The notes beneath the pieces were generated by a model that was given only the letters and a program-made list of their open reading frames with translations, made no database searches and was not told the origin of the DNA. A stretch of 64,000 nt of DNA from Bacteroidota bacterium. GTDB lineage: Bacteria; Bacteroidota; Bacteroidia; Chitinophagales; Saprospiraceae. Below are positions 9,224 through 21,500 of the stretch, piece by piece. Within the stretch, counting starts at the first letter, position 1. Each line of letters opens with the position of its first letter. A program made the position numbers and the translations under genes. The stretch covers positions 186,001-250,000 of the forward strand of contig JASBVF010000010.1 of assembly GCA_030147525.1 (NCBI GenBank), given 5' to 3'.

Positions 9224-12200
9224 ATGATGGAAGAGAAAACACTTGAAAGTAATCTTTTAACAGCCACGAAGGCTGAAGTCAGGCCAATCATACTGTTTTT
9301 ACACGGCAAGTTTGGTTTTTTATTAAAAAAATTCCCGCCCTGTTGCAGGGTGGGGTTGATTTCAATTTTTCTGTTTTGCCTGTCGCCGGTTTTTCCTTTG
9401 TTTTCACAAAACTATCTGTTGAACAGTTCGCTCAACGGAACAACGCAGGAGACCTGCGCTGGTAATTTCTACGACAGCGGCGGAAGCAACGGTAAGTACG
9501 GCCATAATGAAAATTATACGGTTACATTTTGCTCAGGCAGTACCGCCGGTATTCAATTCAATTTCAGTCAGTTCAAGCTGAAAAACGGCGATGAGATGTT
9601 CATCTACGATGGCCCGGGGGTCTCGGCTGCGCAAATTTCAGGTAGTCCTTTTTCGGGGTCTGATTCACCTGAAACGGTCATTTCTTCCGGTACTTGCCTG
9701 ACTTTCAAATTTGTTTCCAACCATAGCGGCAACGATCATGGATGGGCTGCCGCTATCGAATGCGTAGTAAACAACCAGGGCAATTGCCCTAACGGCGCCG
9801 ACGCCGACGGAGACGGTTTTTGCGAAGAGGACGACTGCGACGACACCAACCCGGACCTGCCTGCTCCGGCAGGTACTCCCTGCGACGATGGCAATGCCGA
9901 AACGTCCAATGACGAAATACAGGAGGATGGATGTACCTGTGCTGGTACTCAGTCCGCAACCGTTACAGGCGGAGAATGCTCCGGCTGCGATGCCAGTATG
10001 TCTGTCACTTTCCTTGGCTGCGACTGTGTGGAGGTAAGCGCCTGCAAAGATCTTTCGAATGTCGTCATTGGCACTGCCAACGGTGCTGAAGTGAAATACG
10101 AAAACCTGAACGGAAAGACTGCATCCTTCTGTTCGCCCGATGGCTCGGCTATTTTGACGGTTTGGGTGAAAGCCGGATGCTATCAAAGCGGTGAAGGCCC
10201 CGGTTACGGACGCAGGTTCGACAACCCGCTGAACTGCGGGCAGGGCGGCGCACCCTGCTCAGGGACGGGCGGCAATTTGCCAACAGTCAGTATTTCCGGA
10301 GATGAGGACGTTTGTCAGGGAGGAACTGCTGTGCTTACCGCTTCGGCGGCGGGAGGTAGTTCGCCTTTTATCTTTGAATGGAGCAACGGTTTGGGCACAG
10401 GGAATTCCAAAAATGTTTCACCCACTTCCACGACGACGTACACAGTGACGGTAACCAACAGCGATGGTTGTACAGCCTCAGCGCAGTTTACCGTGAATCT
10501 GAATCCGGCGCCTGCTGTCACACTCAGCCCGGATGTGTCGGTCTGCGAAGGCGGCAGTGCTGTTATTTCAGCTACGGCAACAGGCAGTGCGCCATTTACC
10601 TACGTCTGGAACAATAACCTTGGCAACGGTGAAAATAAAACTGTTTCACCAGCCGCAACTACGGCTTACCAGGTGACCGTGACAGATGCCCATGGCTGTA
10701 CGGCAACCCGGCAGGTTACAGTGACCGTATTACCGCTTCCGGTGATTACGGCTGTTCCCGGCGTGACTATTTGTTCCGGGGCCGGCGCCACCGTTTCGGC
10801 CACTGCCTCGGGTGCCGGGCCCTTCAGTTTTGCCTGGGACAACGGCCTGGGCGCCGGTAGTTCGCATGTAGTGAACCCTGCTTCCACGACGACCTATACC
10901 GTGACGGTAACTTCCGCTAACGGATGCTCTGCCACGCAACCCTTGACAGTTGCCGTAAATCAGACTCCGCAGGCCGATGCAGGGCCGGATGTTACGATTT
11001 GCAGAAATTTCAGTACGACGCTAAGCGCCACGGCAACGAACGGAACGGCGCCATTTACCTTCACCTGGAGTGATGGTTTAGGGTCGGGCACCACCAAAGT
11101 CGTTACGCCGCTGACCACCAAAACCTACACCGTCACGGTCACCAGTGCCAACGGTTGTATCAGTACCGATCAGGTGAAAGTGACGGTACAGACCTGCCTG
11201 GAAATTTGTGGAAACGGCATCGACGACGACGGCGATGGCCTTGCCGACTGCGAGGACCCTGAATGCGGCCCGACTGCTTTGCTCAGTCAGGACAGAATTA
11301 TTTGCCCCGGCCAGAGTGCCGTCCTGTTGGCTTCCGCTACGGGTGGTAAAGGTCCGTTGACTTACCAGTGGAGTCATAACCTGGGAACCGGCACCATGAA
11401 AACGGTTTCGCCTTCATCCACTACGACTTATTCAGTAACTGTGACATCTGCCCTGAGTAGCTGCACAAGTGTGGCACAGACCACCATTACCGTGGCGGGT
11501 TGTACAGAAGATTGCTCCAACGGCATTGACGATGACGGCGATGGGCTGATCGATTGCGACGATCCGGACTGTGAGGGTATTACCGCTCCCGTGCTGCAGA
11601 ACGACGAATTCACCGCTTGTCCGGGACTGTTTTTTACGGAAAACGTGACTTTCAACGATGGTAATCTGCTTCAGCCACAGTACAGCATTTACCAGCAGCC
11701 GGCCAATGGCATGGCGACGATTGATGGCACCGGAAAGTTTATCTACACGCCTTTTGGGACAGCATGCGGCACGGACGTATTCCTTTACCAGGTTTGCAAT
11801 GGTACGACGGGCTGTTGTTCAATCGCCTCCGTTACCCTGGAATTTGGCGATACGGAGCCGCCGGTTTTGATAAACGTTCCGGCGGACATTACGATCAGTT
11901 GTGATGATTTGGTACCGAAAGCGACGCCTGTGCTGGCATTTGATCAGTGCCCCGGTATTTACACGGAATTTGAAGAAACATCTAATCAACATACGACAGG
12001 TAGCTGTGCAAGCTATCAGCTTACCCGAACCTGGAAAGCGACCGACCTCTGTGGTAATTCGGCTACCGGCCAGCAGGTGATCAGCGTCGTTGATGCGACG
12101 GCGCCGGAACTGTTCCGGGTTTACACCCTCGACAACGGGGCGAAGCTACTGGCCGGGGTTGCGCAGCGGGTCACACACGATTGGAAGTATGTGCCGTTTC

Positions 12201-14908
12201 CGGTGAGTTTGGACAAGGTGCCGGTCATCTTTACCCTGGTTAATACCAGCAATGACATGGCGGCCGTCAATGTCCGGCAGCGGAATATTTCAAGCCTTGG
12301 ATTTGAGGTGCGGCTTTGGGAAGAGCAGGCTGCCGATGGCAAACACGGTCCCGAATCCGTTGCCTGGGTCGCCGTCGAACCTGGCAGACAGAACGGTGAT
12401 TTTACTTTCGAAGCGGCAACGTTGGCCAATGTGAACCATGTCATTCAAACACTGAGTTTTGCTGAAGATTTTGGTACGCCGCCGGCGGTAATTTCGTCCA
12501 TTCAAACGACCCAGGACGCCGATCCTGTGAATTTGAGACATGCTTCGCTTGGCAGCGCTTCCCTGGATTTATTCTTGCAGGAGGAGACTTCAGCCGATGC
12601 CGAAACGAATCACCTGAATGAAACCATTGGTTTCATGGCCATTAAAAATGGGGCTAAACTGAAAGACAAAAACCACCATGAGTTTGGTGAGGCGGGCGTT
12701 TTGGCCCTGACGAATGCCTGGGCAACAGTTCATTTTGAAAAAAAATATACCAAGCCCGTCGTCGTGTTCGGCGGCGTGAGCAACAACGACCCGGACCCGG
12801 TCAATGTGCGGATCAGAAATGTAACAGCGACGAGTTTTGAAGTCCGGTTGCAGGAATGGAATTACCTCGACGGCAACCATGGTGCTGAAACGGTTGCCTG
12901 GATGGTCGTGGAGGGAAGTATTCCCGGCAATCAGGGCTACTACTGTTCGGGTCCTGTAAGTGATTTGCAAACAGGCGTGAACGTGTTTTCAGTTGACAAT
13001 TGCGATACCCACGTGGGTTTGGATTTTACTGAAATAAAAGCAACGCAGGCGAACGGGAAAATTACCACCCGCACATGGACTACCACGGACGACTGTGGAA
13101 ATATCTCCGCCGTCACCCGTTTCGACACCTGCCAGGTGGCTGCGATCAAGGCGAAAGTACTGCTCTACGGCGCCGTCATTGGCAACGGAAATGGTAATGG
13201 AGTGATGCGAGATGACCTGCGGAAGAAGAAGTTGGTGCCGGCCTTTGAACCCTTTTCAAAAATGCCCAAATTCCCTCACGTGAATTTTGACACACCAGCC
13301 AATAATGGCAACGGTAATGGCACTGGCAAGGTGACCATTTGCCACGGAGTGGGAACGCCTTCCGAACAAACGCTGGAGGTTTCGGTGAATGCCTTGGCTG
13401 CACACCTTGCCCACGGCGACTTTGAGGGTGCCTGCAACGGCGACAACGGAACGGGGTTTCCGCCCAACATTCATACTGCTGCCTATAAAACCATCGCTGA
13501 TGGTGACTGGTCCAACCCGGCCATCTGGGAAGGAGGTGAGGCGCCCCCAACCGGCAATATTTTATTTAAGGAAATCAGTATTACACATCATGTGACTGTT
13601 CACACGGCTTCTATTTCATTAAAAAATAACTCAAAACTCTGGGTAACGAACGGAAGCCTGACTTTTGCCGGCGGCAATTTTACAGTCGACAAGGCGGATG
13701 TTGTGTTGAAAAATGCCACGCTGAACATGCTGCCAACTGCCGGAGATCTTAAATTGACCAATGTGAATGCCGGTTTAATAGTTTTCGACAGCGAAATAAA
13801 CCTCGGCAAAAATTTCCAGGCTACTGCAGGGACACGCTGGCTCGAAAATGTTTGTCTGAATGTGGACGGTGAATACCTGACGTCGCTGCAAGCCAGGGAT
13901 ACGCTCATGAATGTCACCGGAACTTTCGGCGAGGGTTTTGTAAACAGCACGGGCGGTTCCGTCTATTTTTTGAATTCGAGGGTCAGGTTGTTGAACGGTA
14001 ACTTTGAAAACAAGGCAGGCGCCACCGTGGGAGGGGAGGGGTTGCTGTTGCTGATCGAAAATGGCAATCTGACCAACCTCGGCAACTGGACCTCAGAAAT
14101 TACACAGTACTGCATCTCGAACCTCGTTACCATACCGCCGGTGTTTCTTCCTGCATCGGAAGAGTGCACCAATATCGCCGGTGAATTTAATCCTGCCGGC
14201 TGTTCCATCCTTCAAACCCCGGCCGGTTCAGGCGGGAGCGGTCAGGGATATCAGTCAGCCGGCAACACTGGTATCCTTGATACAGTTTTGCTCGATGAAG
14301 GAAATGAGGAGGCAATTGTCGATTGGGTGTTGCTGGAGTTGCGCAATCCTGAAGATGAAAAGAAGATCGTTGCTTACGCAACCGGCGTGGTGAAAAGTAA
14401 TGGCCGGATTGTCAGCGAAACCGGTGAGGAAACCATTGTTTTTCCTGATGCCATAGAAGGAAACTACCTTGTAGCGGTTCGTCATCGTAATCATCTGAGC
14501 ATGATGACCGATGTACCGTTCTACCTGACGACGATGAATACGCCGGAAATTGATTTCACGGATTTGTCCCTGCCTGTCAGGGGCGGCAATGCAGCAGGCC
14601 GCATCCACAACGGCATGCGAACGCTCTGGCCCGGCGATTTCAACGGCGACGGGAAAGTGGTATACCAGGGGCCCTTCAATGATGTTTTTTATTTGTTCTC
14701 AAGGGTCATTGCAGACTCGACCAACTCCAATCAGTTGGCTAATTTTATTATCGAGGGCTATGATTCACACGACTTGAACATGGACGGAAAAGTCATCTAT
14801 CAGGGGCCGCAAAATGACCGTTCAACCCTGCTGTACCATGCTATTCTCGGTCACCCGTCAAATACTTCCCTGTTGGCAAACTTCATTCTCTCGGAAAAGC
14901 TTCCGTAA
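9224..14908 (+). CDS. Secreted CUB/PKD-like/lectin-like protein with dockerin-like C-terminus, paralogue of the preceding gene
   Basis: The protein has 1,894 residues. The N-terminus is long: a hydrophobic export segment (LISIFLFCLSPVFPLFSQ) lies near residues 44-62, so a later GTG/TTG start is possible although ATG ATG at 9224 is the only ATG before it. Next come a CUB domain (9430-9770), an acidic calcium-type DADGDGFCEEDDCDD stretch, a Cys-rich module (9961-10230), four PKD-like copies (10290-11190), the loop CGNGIDDDGDGLADC, a fifth PKD-like copy and a second loop. From about 11205 onward it matches the preceding protein: HYR-like copy, three lectin-like copies (12110-12930), C-H...HLAHGD motif, G8-like region and the doubled DxNxDGK..YQGPxND end. 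Likely a surface-bound or secreted binding protein; the substrate is not evident. Confidence 0.9.
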   Translation: MMEEKTLESNLLTATKAEVRPIILFLHGKFGFLLKKFPPCCRVGLISIFLFCLSPVFPLFSQNYLLNSSLNGTTQETCAGNFYDSGGSNGKYGHNENYTVTFCSGSTAGIQFNFSQFKLKNGDEMFIYDGPGVSAAQISGSPFSGSDSPETVISSGTCLTFKFVSNHSGNDHGWAAAIECVVNNQGNCPNGADADGDGFCEEDDCDDTNPDLPAPAGTPCDDGNAETSNDEIQEDGCTCAGTQSATVTGGECSGCDASMSVTFLGCDCVEVSACKDLSNVVIGTANGAEVKYENLNGKTASFCSPDGSAILTVWVKAGCYQSGEGPGYGRRFDNPLNCGQGGAPCSGTGGNLPTVSISGDEDVCQGGTAVLTASAAGGSSPFIFEWSNGLGTGNSKNVSPTSTTTYTVTVTNSDGCTASAQFTVNLNPAPAVTLSPDVSVCEGGSAVISATATGSAPFTYVWNNNLGNGENKTVSPAATTAYQVTVTDAHGCTATRQVTVTVLPLPVITAVPGVTICSGAGATVSATASGAGPFSFAWDNGLGAGSSHVVNPASTTTYTVTVTSANGCSATQPLTVAVNQTPQADAGPDVTICRNFSTTLSATATNGTAPFTFTWSDGLGSGTTKVVTPLTTKTYTVTVTSANGCISTDQVKVTVQTCLEICGNGIDDDGDGLADCEDPECGPTALLSQDRIICPGQSAVLLASATGGKGPLTYQWSHNLGTGTMKTVSPSSTTTYSVTVTSALSSCTSVAQTTITVAGCTEDCSNGIDDDGDGLIDCDDPDCEGITAPVLQNDEFTACPGLFFTENVTFNDGNLLQPQYSIYQQPANGMATIDGTGKFIYTPFGTACGTDVFLYQVCNGTTGCCSIASVTLEFGDTEPPVLINVPADITISCDDLVPKATPVLAFDQCPGIYTEFEETSNQHTTGSCASYQLTRTWKATDLCGNSATGQQVISVVDATAPELFRVYTLDNGAKLLAGVAQRVTHDWKYVPFPVSLDKVPVIFTLVNTSNDMAAVNVRQRNISSLGFEVRLWEEQAADGKHGPESVAWVAVEPGRQNGDFTFEAATLANVNHVIQTLSFAEDFGTPPAVISSIQTTQDADPVNLRHASLGSASLDLFLQEETSADAETNHLNETIGFMAIKNGAKLKDKNHHEFGEAGVLALTNAWATVHFEKKYTKPVVVFGGVSNNDPDPVNVRIRNVTATSFEVRLQEWNYLDGNHGAETVAWMVVEGSIPGNQGYYCSGPVSDLQTGVNVFSVDNCDTHVGLDFTEIKATQANGKITTRTWTTTDDCGNISAVTRFDTCQVAAIKAKVLLYGAVIGNGNGNGVMRDDLRKKKLVPAFEPFSKMPKFPHVNFDTPANNGNGNGTGKVTICHGVGTPSEQTLEVSVNALAAHLAHGDFEGACNGDNGTGFPPNIHTAAYKTIADGDWSNPAIWEGGEAPPTGNILFKEISITHHVTVHTASISLKNNSKLWVTNGSLTFAGGNFTVDKADVVLKNATLNMLPTAGDLKLTNVNAGLIVFDSEINLGKNFQATAGTRWLENVCLNVDGEYLTSLQARDTLMNVTGTFGEGFVNSTGGSVYFLNSRVRLLNGNFENKAGATVGGEGLLLLIENGNLTNLGNWTSEITQYCISNLVTIPPVFLPASEECTNIAGEFNPAGCSILQTPAGSGGSGQGYQSAGNTGILDTVLLDEGNEEAIVDWVLLELRNPEDEKKIVAYATGVVKSNGRIVSETGEETIVFPDAIEGNYLVAVRHRNHLSMMTDVPFYLTTMNTPEIDFTDLSLPVRGGNAAGRIHNGMRTLWPGDFNGDGKVVYQGPFNDVFYLFSRVIADSTNSNQLANFIIEGYDSHDLNMDGKVIYQGPQNDRSTLLYHAILGHPSNTSLLANFILSEKLP

Positions 14909-15524
14909 GCACAAAACGAAAAATTATTAGGGCCGGAAAAACAAAATCAGCGGTTGATTTCAGTTTTTTTAAAAATGAAATGCTGCATTTTGGTCATTCC
15001 GGCCCTTCGTTTTTTTATTTGGCTTCATGTTTGAAGCTGTAAAAGGTCAAACCGGCGGCAACTCTTCCTTTTAATTGAAAAAATCAGCTTTGTTGCCGGT
15101 CGATGATTGTTTTTATTAAACAAACACCTTTCGGCAAATTTCACGACTTCACTCACCCTTCGGCCGTGTTCAATTGATCACTTCGAACAACCGGCCATTT
15201 TTCACAACAAAAACTAAATTGTACGAAAGCAGTAGGCAGAATTACGTGCAGAAAAATTACCAAACGGTCTGAATTTCAGCTGTTTAGCCGTCAATCTGCC
15301 ACCTGCGCCAATTGCGTAAAAATTAAAACGGCTACTGACCGAAAGGCAGGAGCCGCCCATTCTCCGAGATAATTCCCCCCGTTTCACAGCATGATTTTTC
15401 ATGCCTGTGTCTGAATTGGTTTAAGGTAAAAACAGAAGCTGCCTTCCCCCCTGGCGGCGGTAACTCATTATTCCCAACTTATGCCTCGCCGCTCTGCCGG
15501 TACGGGGACATAAAAACACACGTT
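14909..15524. other. 616-bp gap before the third giant gene
   Basis: Besides the hairpin at 14929-15016 I see no gene. The rest is AT-rich with T-runs and no TAnnTTTG box. Short frames on the minus strand here lack any coding character. Confidence 0.5.
14929..15016 (+). terminator. Probable 3'-end hairpin after the second giant gene
   Basis: AGGGCCGGAA (14929-14938) pairs perfectly with 14997-15006 across a 58-base loop that holds its own smaller inverted repeat (ATTTCA...TGAAAT). Seven T follow at 15010-15016. The long loop makes this weaker than a classic terminator. Confidence 0.5.
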
Positions 15525-18500
15525 ATGATGGACCTTTTTCTGCGTCGGGCTTTCTGCTTTTCTGCACCGGAAATATTGCGAAAGTCTTTGCTGCGCTGCT
15601 GTATTTTGGGGGCCAGCCTCTTTTTCGGAGTGAATGCTCATGCCCAATTCGACCTCGCTCTGATCAAAACACTGGCCTTCGGGCAACCAGACACGGTGGA
15701 TTACGGGCAAACAGTCACGTTCCGTGTCACTATTTTTAACCAGGGAACCCAACCGGCCTACAACATACTCGTGCTCGATTACGTCCCTGCGGGAATGACG
15801 TTCAACGCCGCCCAGAACTCAGGATGGCTCAATTTCGGTGCTGGCCCGACCTGGTTCATTCCCGGTCCGCTGCCGCCCGGCGGTACCCTTTCAAGAGATA
15901 TCAAACTGGTGGTCAACAACCTCGCTCAGCCTGGTTTCATAAACAACTATGCTGAGATCACCTCTGCCGACAACGACCTGAACAGCGGCAACGCACCCCC
16001 GGTTGATATCGACTCCACGCCGAACGCCTTTCTTTTCGACGATCCCGGCGGTCAGCCCGGCTCCCCGGCGGATAACATCATCACCGGAGACGGAACCGGC
16101 GCCCCGGGCAGCAGCGATCCGGCCACTGATGAGGATGACCACGACGGTGCGGCGGTTGTGCTGTATGTTCCTATCCTTTCCTTCGGCAATCTTGTCTGGC
16201 ACGACATTAACAACAACGGCCTGAAAGAGCCGGAAGAGCCCGGCATCGATGGCGTGGAGGTGATCCTCTTCAATACTGCCGATACCATCATCGGAAACAA
16301 TGACGATACCGTTGTCGATATCGCCTCGACCAGCAACGGAGGCTGGTATGATTTTACCGGAATACCGGAAGGTTACTATTACCTGGAATTAGCCGGCGGC
16401 ATACCATCCAATTTTGTTTCGTCCACCGGCGACGGCCCCTACGACATGGACGGGGCAGGCCCGTACGAACCCGGCATCAACGGCGACTTGAATAATACCG
16501 ATCACGGCACTCAGTCAAATAACAAAGTGATATCCGGCCTTTTTGCTTTGTTTTATGAAACGGAGCCTACCGACGACGGCGACACCGATTGGAATACCAA
16601 TCTGACCGCAGATTTCGGACTGTACGAACCCCAGCCATTGCCCACCCAAAGCATTGGCAATCTGGTGTTTTACGACCTCGACAACGACGGTATTTTCAAC
16701 AACAACGACTACGGGCTGGAGGGTGTGAAAGTAGTCCTGTACGATGCAGGCCCCGATACGCTGGCCGGTACTGCCGATGATCTTGTACTCGACTCAATGC
16801 TGACGAATCCTTCCGGCGGGTACCTTTTTTCCGGACTTTCCGCTGGTTTTTATTTCATAAAACTGACAGGAGAGGGGATTCCCACGGATTTTGTTTCCTC
16901 CACCGGAAACGGCCAATACGACACGAGCGGCTCCGGACCGTACGAACCCAGCACCGAAGCCGATGTCAATGAATCAGACCACGGCTCTCATTCCCAGGGC
17001 ATGGTGGTATCCGGTGTGGTGGAAATTACCGTGGACGGCGAGCCCGTCGACGACGGCGATTCCGACCCCAATACCAACCTGACGATCGACTTTGGCCTGT
17101 ACAAACCGCTGCCGCCTTTTGATCTGGCGCTGCGGTTGGAGTTGTTTACCCAGGCAGTCCTCACCCCAGGCGATACCGCACTGCTCAAGGTCACCGTTTT
17201 TAACCAGGCCATTGCCACGGCGGATAATATCGGGCTTACGCTCCGCAATCCGTCCAGCTCGGCGTGGGACGGTACCAACATCACGTATCTGGACGACACG
17301 ACTTCCACTATTTTGCTGTCAGTAGCCAATGGCCTGCTGCCCTCCGGCGGCTTGCTTCCCGGTGAAATGATCATGATCAATCTCCCGCTGCACATCCTCC
17401 CGGGCTTCACCGGAGATGGTCTGACGGTTTTAGCTGAAATCTCAAGTGCAGCGGATCTGGACGGATTGGACCAGGAAGACAACGACTCGCAATTTGACAG
17501 CGATTTCACGAACGACGTAGTTGGTGGCGACAACCTTATTGACAACTCCAACGGCGACGAAGACGATCACGATTACGCCTTCCTGCCCGTCGGGCGGGCA
17601 TTTGACCTGGAGTTGGTAAAATTCCTGGCGCCCGGTCAATCTGCCGGTGCAGTCCCCGGCGACCAGGTGCAGTATTTCATCAAAATCACCAACCAGGGCG
17701 ACATCCCGGTGGCCAATGTCGCAGTGCACGACTTCATTCCGGCCGGTATGATCCTCAACCCGAACGACCCGAACTGGGCGATGGTCTCGACGGGGGTGGC
17801 GGCTTACACTTTTGCCGGGCCGGTCATGCCGGGGGCGGCCGATTCCATTGCGATTTTTTTAAAAATGCAATACGGCGCCACGGGGGCCATTTTGTCAAAT
17901 TTTGCTGAAATTCAATCCGTTACGGACACCCTCGGCAACTTCATTCCCGACAATGACTCCACCCCCGCCAATAGCCAGACCGGCGAAGACGATCAGGACG
18001 AAGCCGTCGTTGAGGTAGCACCACACGACCCGACCGGCTGGATTTATTGCGATAAAACCGGCAAGGTCATCACCGGCGGCGCCATCTCCGTCACCGGCCC
18101 GAACGGCATCCCGAACGATCAGGTCATCCTCATCGAGGACGGCTCGAATGGCTACTACGAATTTTTCACCGATGGCACGCCCGGCGTTTACACCATCACG
18201 TACAACCACCCGTCGGGCTACCCACTGAGCGTGAATTGCCTGCCCGGCCCCGGCCCGTACGACCCGACCGGCATGCCCGATCCGATCACATTGGGTGTGG
18301 ACACCGCCGGCATGTACCTCTCCGATACGGCCTGCGCCAGCAACCCTTACTACCTCGAATTTGACCTGGAACCGGGCGATCCGTTCATTTTTTTGAACAA
18401 CATCCCCGTGCAGTGCGCTACCATCAGCTCGGTGGTTTGCGAAGACACCAACCACAACGACACCCGTGACGCCGGCGACGCCCCCATTCCCGGGGCGACG

Positions 18501-21500
18501 GTTTACCTCTACGATTGCAGCAACCCCGGCGTGGCGATCGACAGCGTGATGACGGATGCGCAGGGCCGCTACCTGTTCGACGGACTGACGCCGGGCGATT
18601 ACTCGGTGGGCTACGTCATTCCGGCCGGTTACCGGATCGTGGCGGGGGGACCGATCAATAACTTCGGTTTTTCGAGCTGTTTCACCCTGAACTGGGGCGA
18701 TTGCGATACCACGAATTTCATCTGTATCTACGAATGTCCGGCGGTGGATGCCGGACCGGATGTCACGATCTGCGCAGGTGATACGACACAGTTGCAGGCT
18801 TCGGTGCCCTACGGCAGCGGCAGTTTCACCTGGTCGCCTTCCGCAGGACTGAGCGATCCGGCGGTCGCCAACCCGCTGGCGTATCCGTCAGCCACGACGA
18901 CCTACACGGTGGCTTTCGACGACGGCATCGGCTGCACCGCCTCGGATTCGCTGACGGTTTCCGTGACGACTACGACCCCGTTTTTGACTTACACACCGTT
19001 CACCGACTCGACGGCGGAATGCGGTACCCCGTTGCCTTTCGAGGCGCCGCAATTTGCCGACGCCTGCGATACCATGCTCACGGTCACCCTCGACAGTGTG
19101 ATCACACCGCAGCCCTGCGGCTACCTCCTCGAACGCACCTGGACGGCGACGAATTACCAGGGCAATTCTGCCGGTTTCACCCAAAACATCGTCGTGACGG
19201 ACACCACGCCGCCGGCCATGTCGGCCAGCCACGCCTATTTCGGGGCGATCAATCACGGCGACACGCTCTACGCTGATTGCTCACAGATCCCCTCGCTCGA
19301 TTCGCTGGGTTTCTCAGCTTTTGACCTGTGCTCCGCAACGACCGTGAATTTCACCGAAAACGTGACGCTCGGCAACTGCGATGTGGAAGGCTTCGTCGAG
19401 CTGCGCTACTGCGGCTGGACGGCCACCGACGAATGTGGCAATACCGACAGCCTGTTTTTCACCGTCATCGTCCGGGACACCACGCCGCCCACGCTGACCG
19501 GCGTACCTGCCGACGTGACGGTCGAGTGTTTCAACATCCCGGACACAGCAGTGGTGACGGTGAGCGACAACTGCGACACGCTGGTGAATTTGACTTTTGA
19601 TGAAACGGTCATCCCGGCCTTCAGCGGTTGCGATTCGCTCATCATCCGCACCTGGTCGTCCATCGACGACTGCGGCAATTTTGTGTCTGCTTCGCAAAAC
19701 ATCACCGTCATCGACACCACGCCGCCGTCGATGTCCGCCAATCATGCCTATTTTGGAAATATCAACCACGGCGACACGCTGTACGCCAATTGCACGCAGA
19801 TTCCATCGCTTGATTCCATCGGATTTTTAGCCTTCGATCTGTGCTCCGCAACGACGCTCACCTTCACCGAAAATATCACGCAAGGCGACTGCGATGTGGA
19901 CGGCTTCATCGAGTGGCGCTACTGCGGCTGGACGGCCACCGATGCCTGCGGCAATACCGACAGCCTGTTTTTCACGTTCATCGTCATCGATACCACGCCG
20001 CCGGTCATGTCGGCCAGCCATGCTTTTTTTGGGAACATCAGCCACGGCGACACGCTGTACGCCGATTGCACCCAGATTCCCTCGCTCGATTCGCTGGGCT
20101 TCTCCGCTTACGACCTTTGTTCCGCAACGACCGTGAATTTCACCGAAAACGTGATCCAGGGCGACTGTGATGTGGACGGCTTCGTCGAGTGGCGCTACTG
20201 CGGCTGGACCGCCAGCGATGATTGCGGCAACCTCGATAGCCTGTATTTCACCGTCATCGTCCGGGACACGGTACCGCCGGTGCTCAACGGAGTACCCGCC
20301 GATGTGACGGCTGAGTGCTCCAACCTTCCCGACACGGCCCTCGTGACGGCCAGCGACCTCTGCGACACGCTCGTGGATTTGACTTTTAATGAAACGACCA
20401 TCCAGACGGCCGGCGGCTGCGATTCGCTCGTCATCCGCACCTGGACGGCCGTGGACGACTGCGGCAACATGGCCGTCGCTTCGCAGACGATCACCGTCAT
20501 CGACACCACGCCGCCGGTCATGTCCGCCAATCATGCTTTTTTTGGGAACATCAACCACGGCGATACGCTGTACGCCGACTGCACGCAGATTGCGTCGCTC
20601 GACTCGCTCGGGTTTGCAGCTTACGATTTGTGCTCCGCAACGACCGTCACCTTTACTGAAAACGTGACACCCGGCAGTTGCAACGTGGAGGGATACCTTG
20701 AACTGCGCCACTGCGGCTGGACGGCCACCGATGCCTGCGGCAATACGGACAGCCTGTTTTTCACCGTCATCATCTGGGATACGCTGTCGCCGGTGCTCTC
20801 GGCCTATCCGACTGACACCACCTACGCCTGCGCTTCCCAGGTGCCGCCTGCGCCTATGCTGACGGCGACGGACAACTGTGACCCGGATGTACCTGTAATT
20901 TTTAATGAAACAACGACCGGCAACCCGGCCGGCTGTAATTTTGAAATTACCCGGACCTGGACAGCAACGGACAGCTGTGGTAATGCCACGATCTGGACGC
21001 AAACCATCTTTGTCAGCGACAGTATTCCTCCAACGCTTTCAGCCTACCCGGCGGATACGACTTACACCTGCTCTTCCGATGTACCCGCAGCGCCGGTTTT
21101 GACGGCGACGGATAACTGTGCCAGTTCCGTTCCGGTGTTTTTTGTTGAAACAACCAACGGCAACCCGGCCGGCTGTAATTTTGAAATTACCCGGACGTGG
21201 ACAGCAACGGACAGCTGCGGCAACCAGACGGTTTGGGCCCAGACCATCGTGGTCAACGATACGGTGCCGCCAACGCTTTCGGCACCACCGGCCAACCTGA
21301 CCTTGAGTTGTGAAACGCCCATCCCGCCACCTGCCACGCTGACGGCGACGGACAACTGCGACCCCGACGTACCGGTAATTTTCACCGAAAGCTACTTCGG
21401 CGACACGACCTCCGGCTGCCACCTCCGCTTCCGCACCTGGACGGCGACGGACGATTGCGGAAATACAGCTACGGTCACGCAGTTCATCATGATCACCGAT

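Noticed and set aside
19827-21002. 391-codon open frame on the minus strand with apparent repeats
   Set aside because: It mirrors the 789-bp duplication in the coding strand; no start context or known domain.
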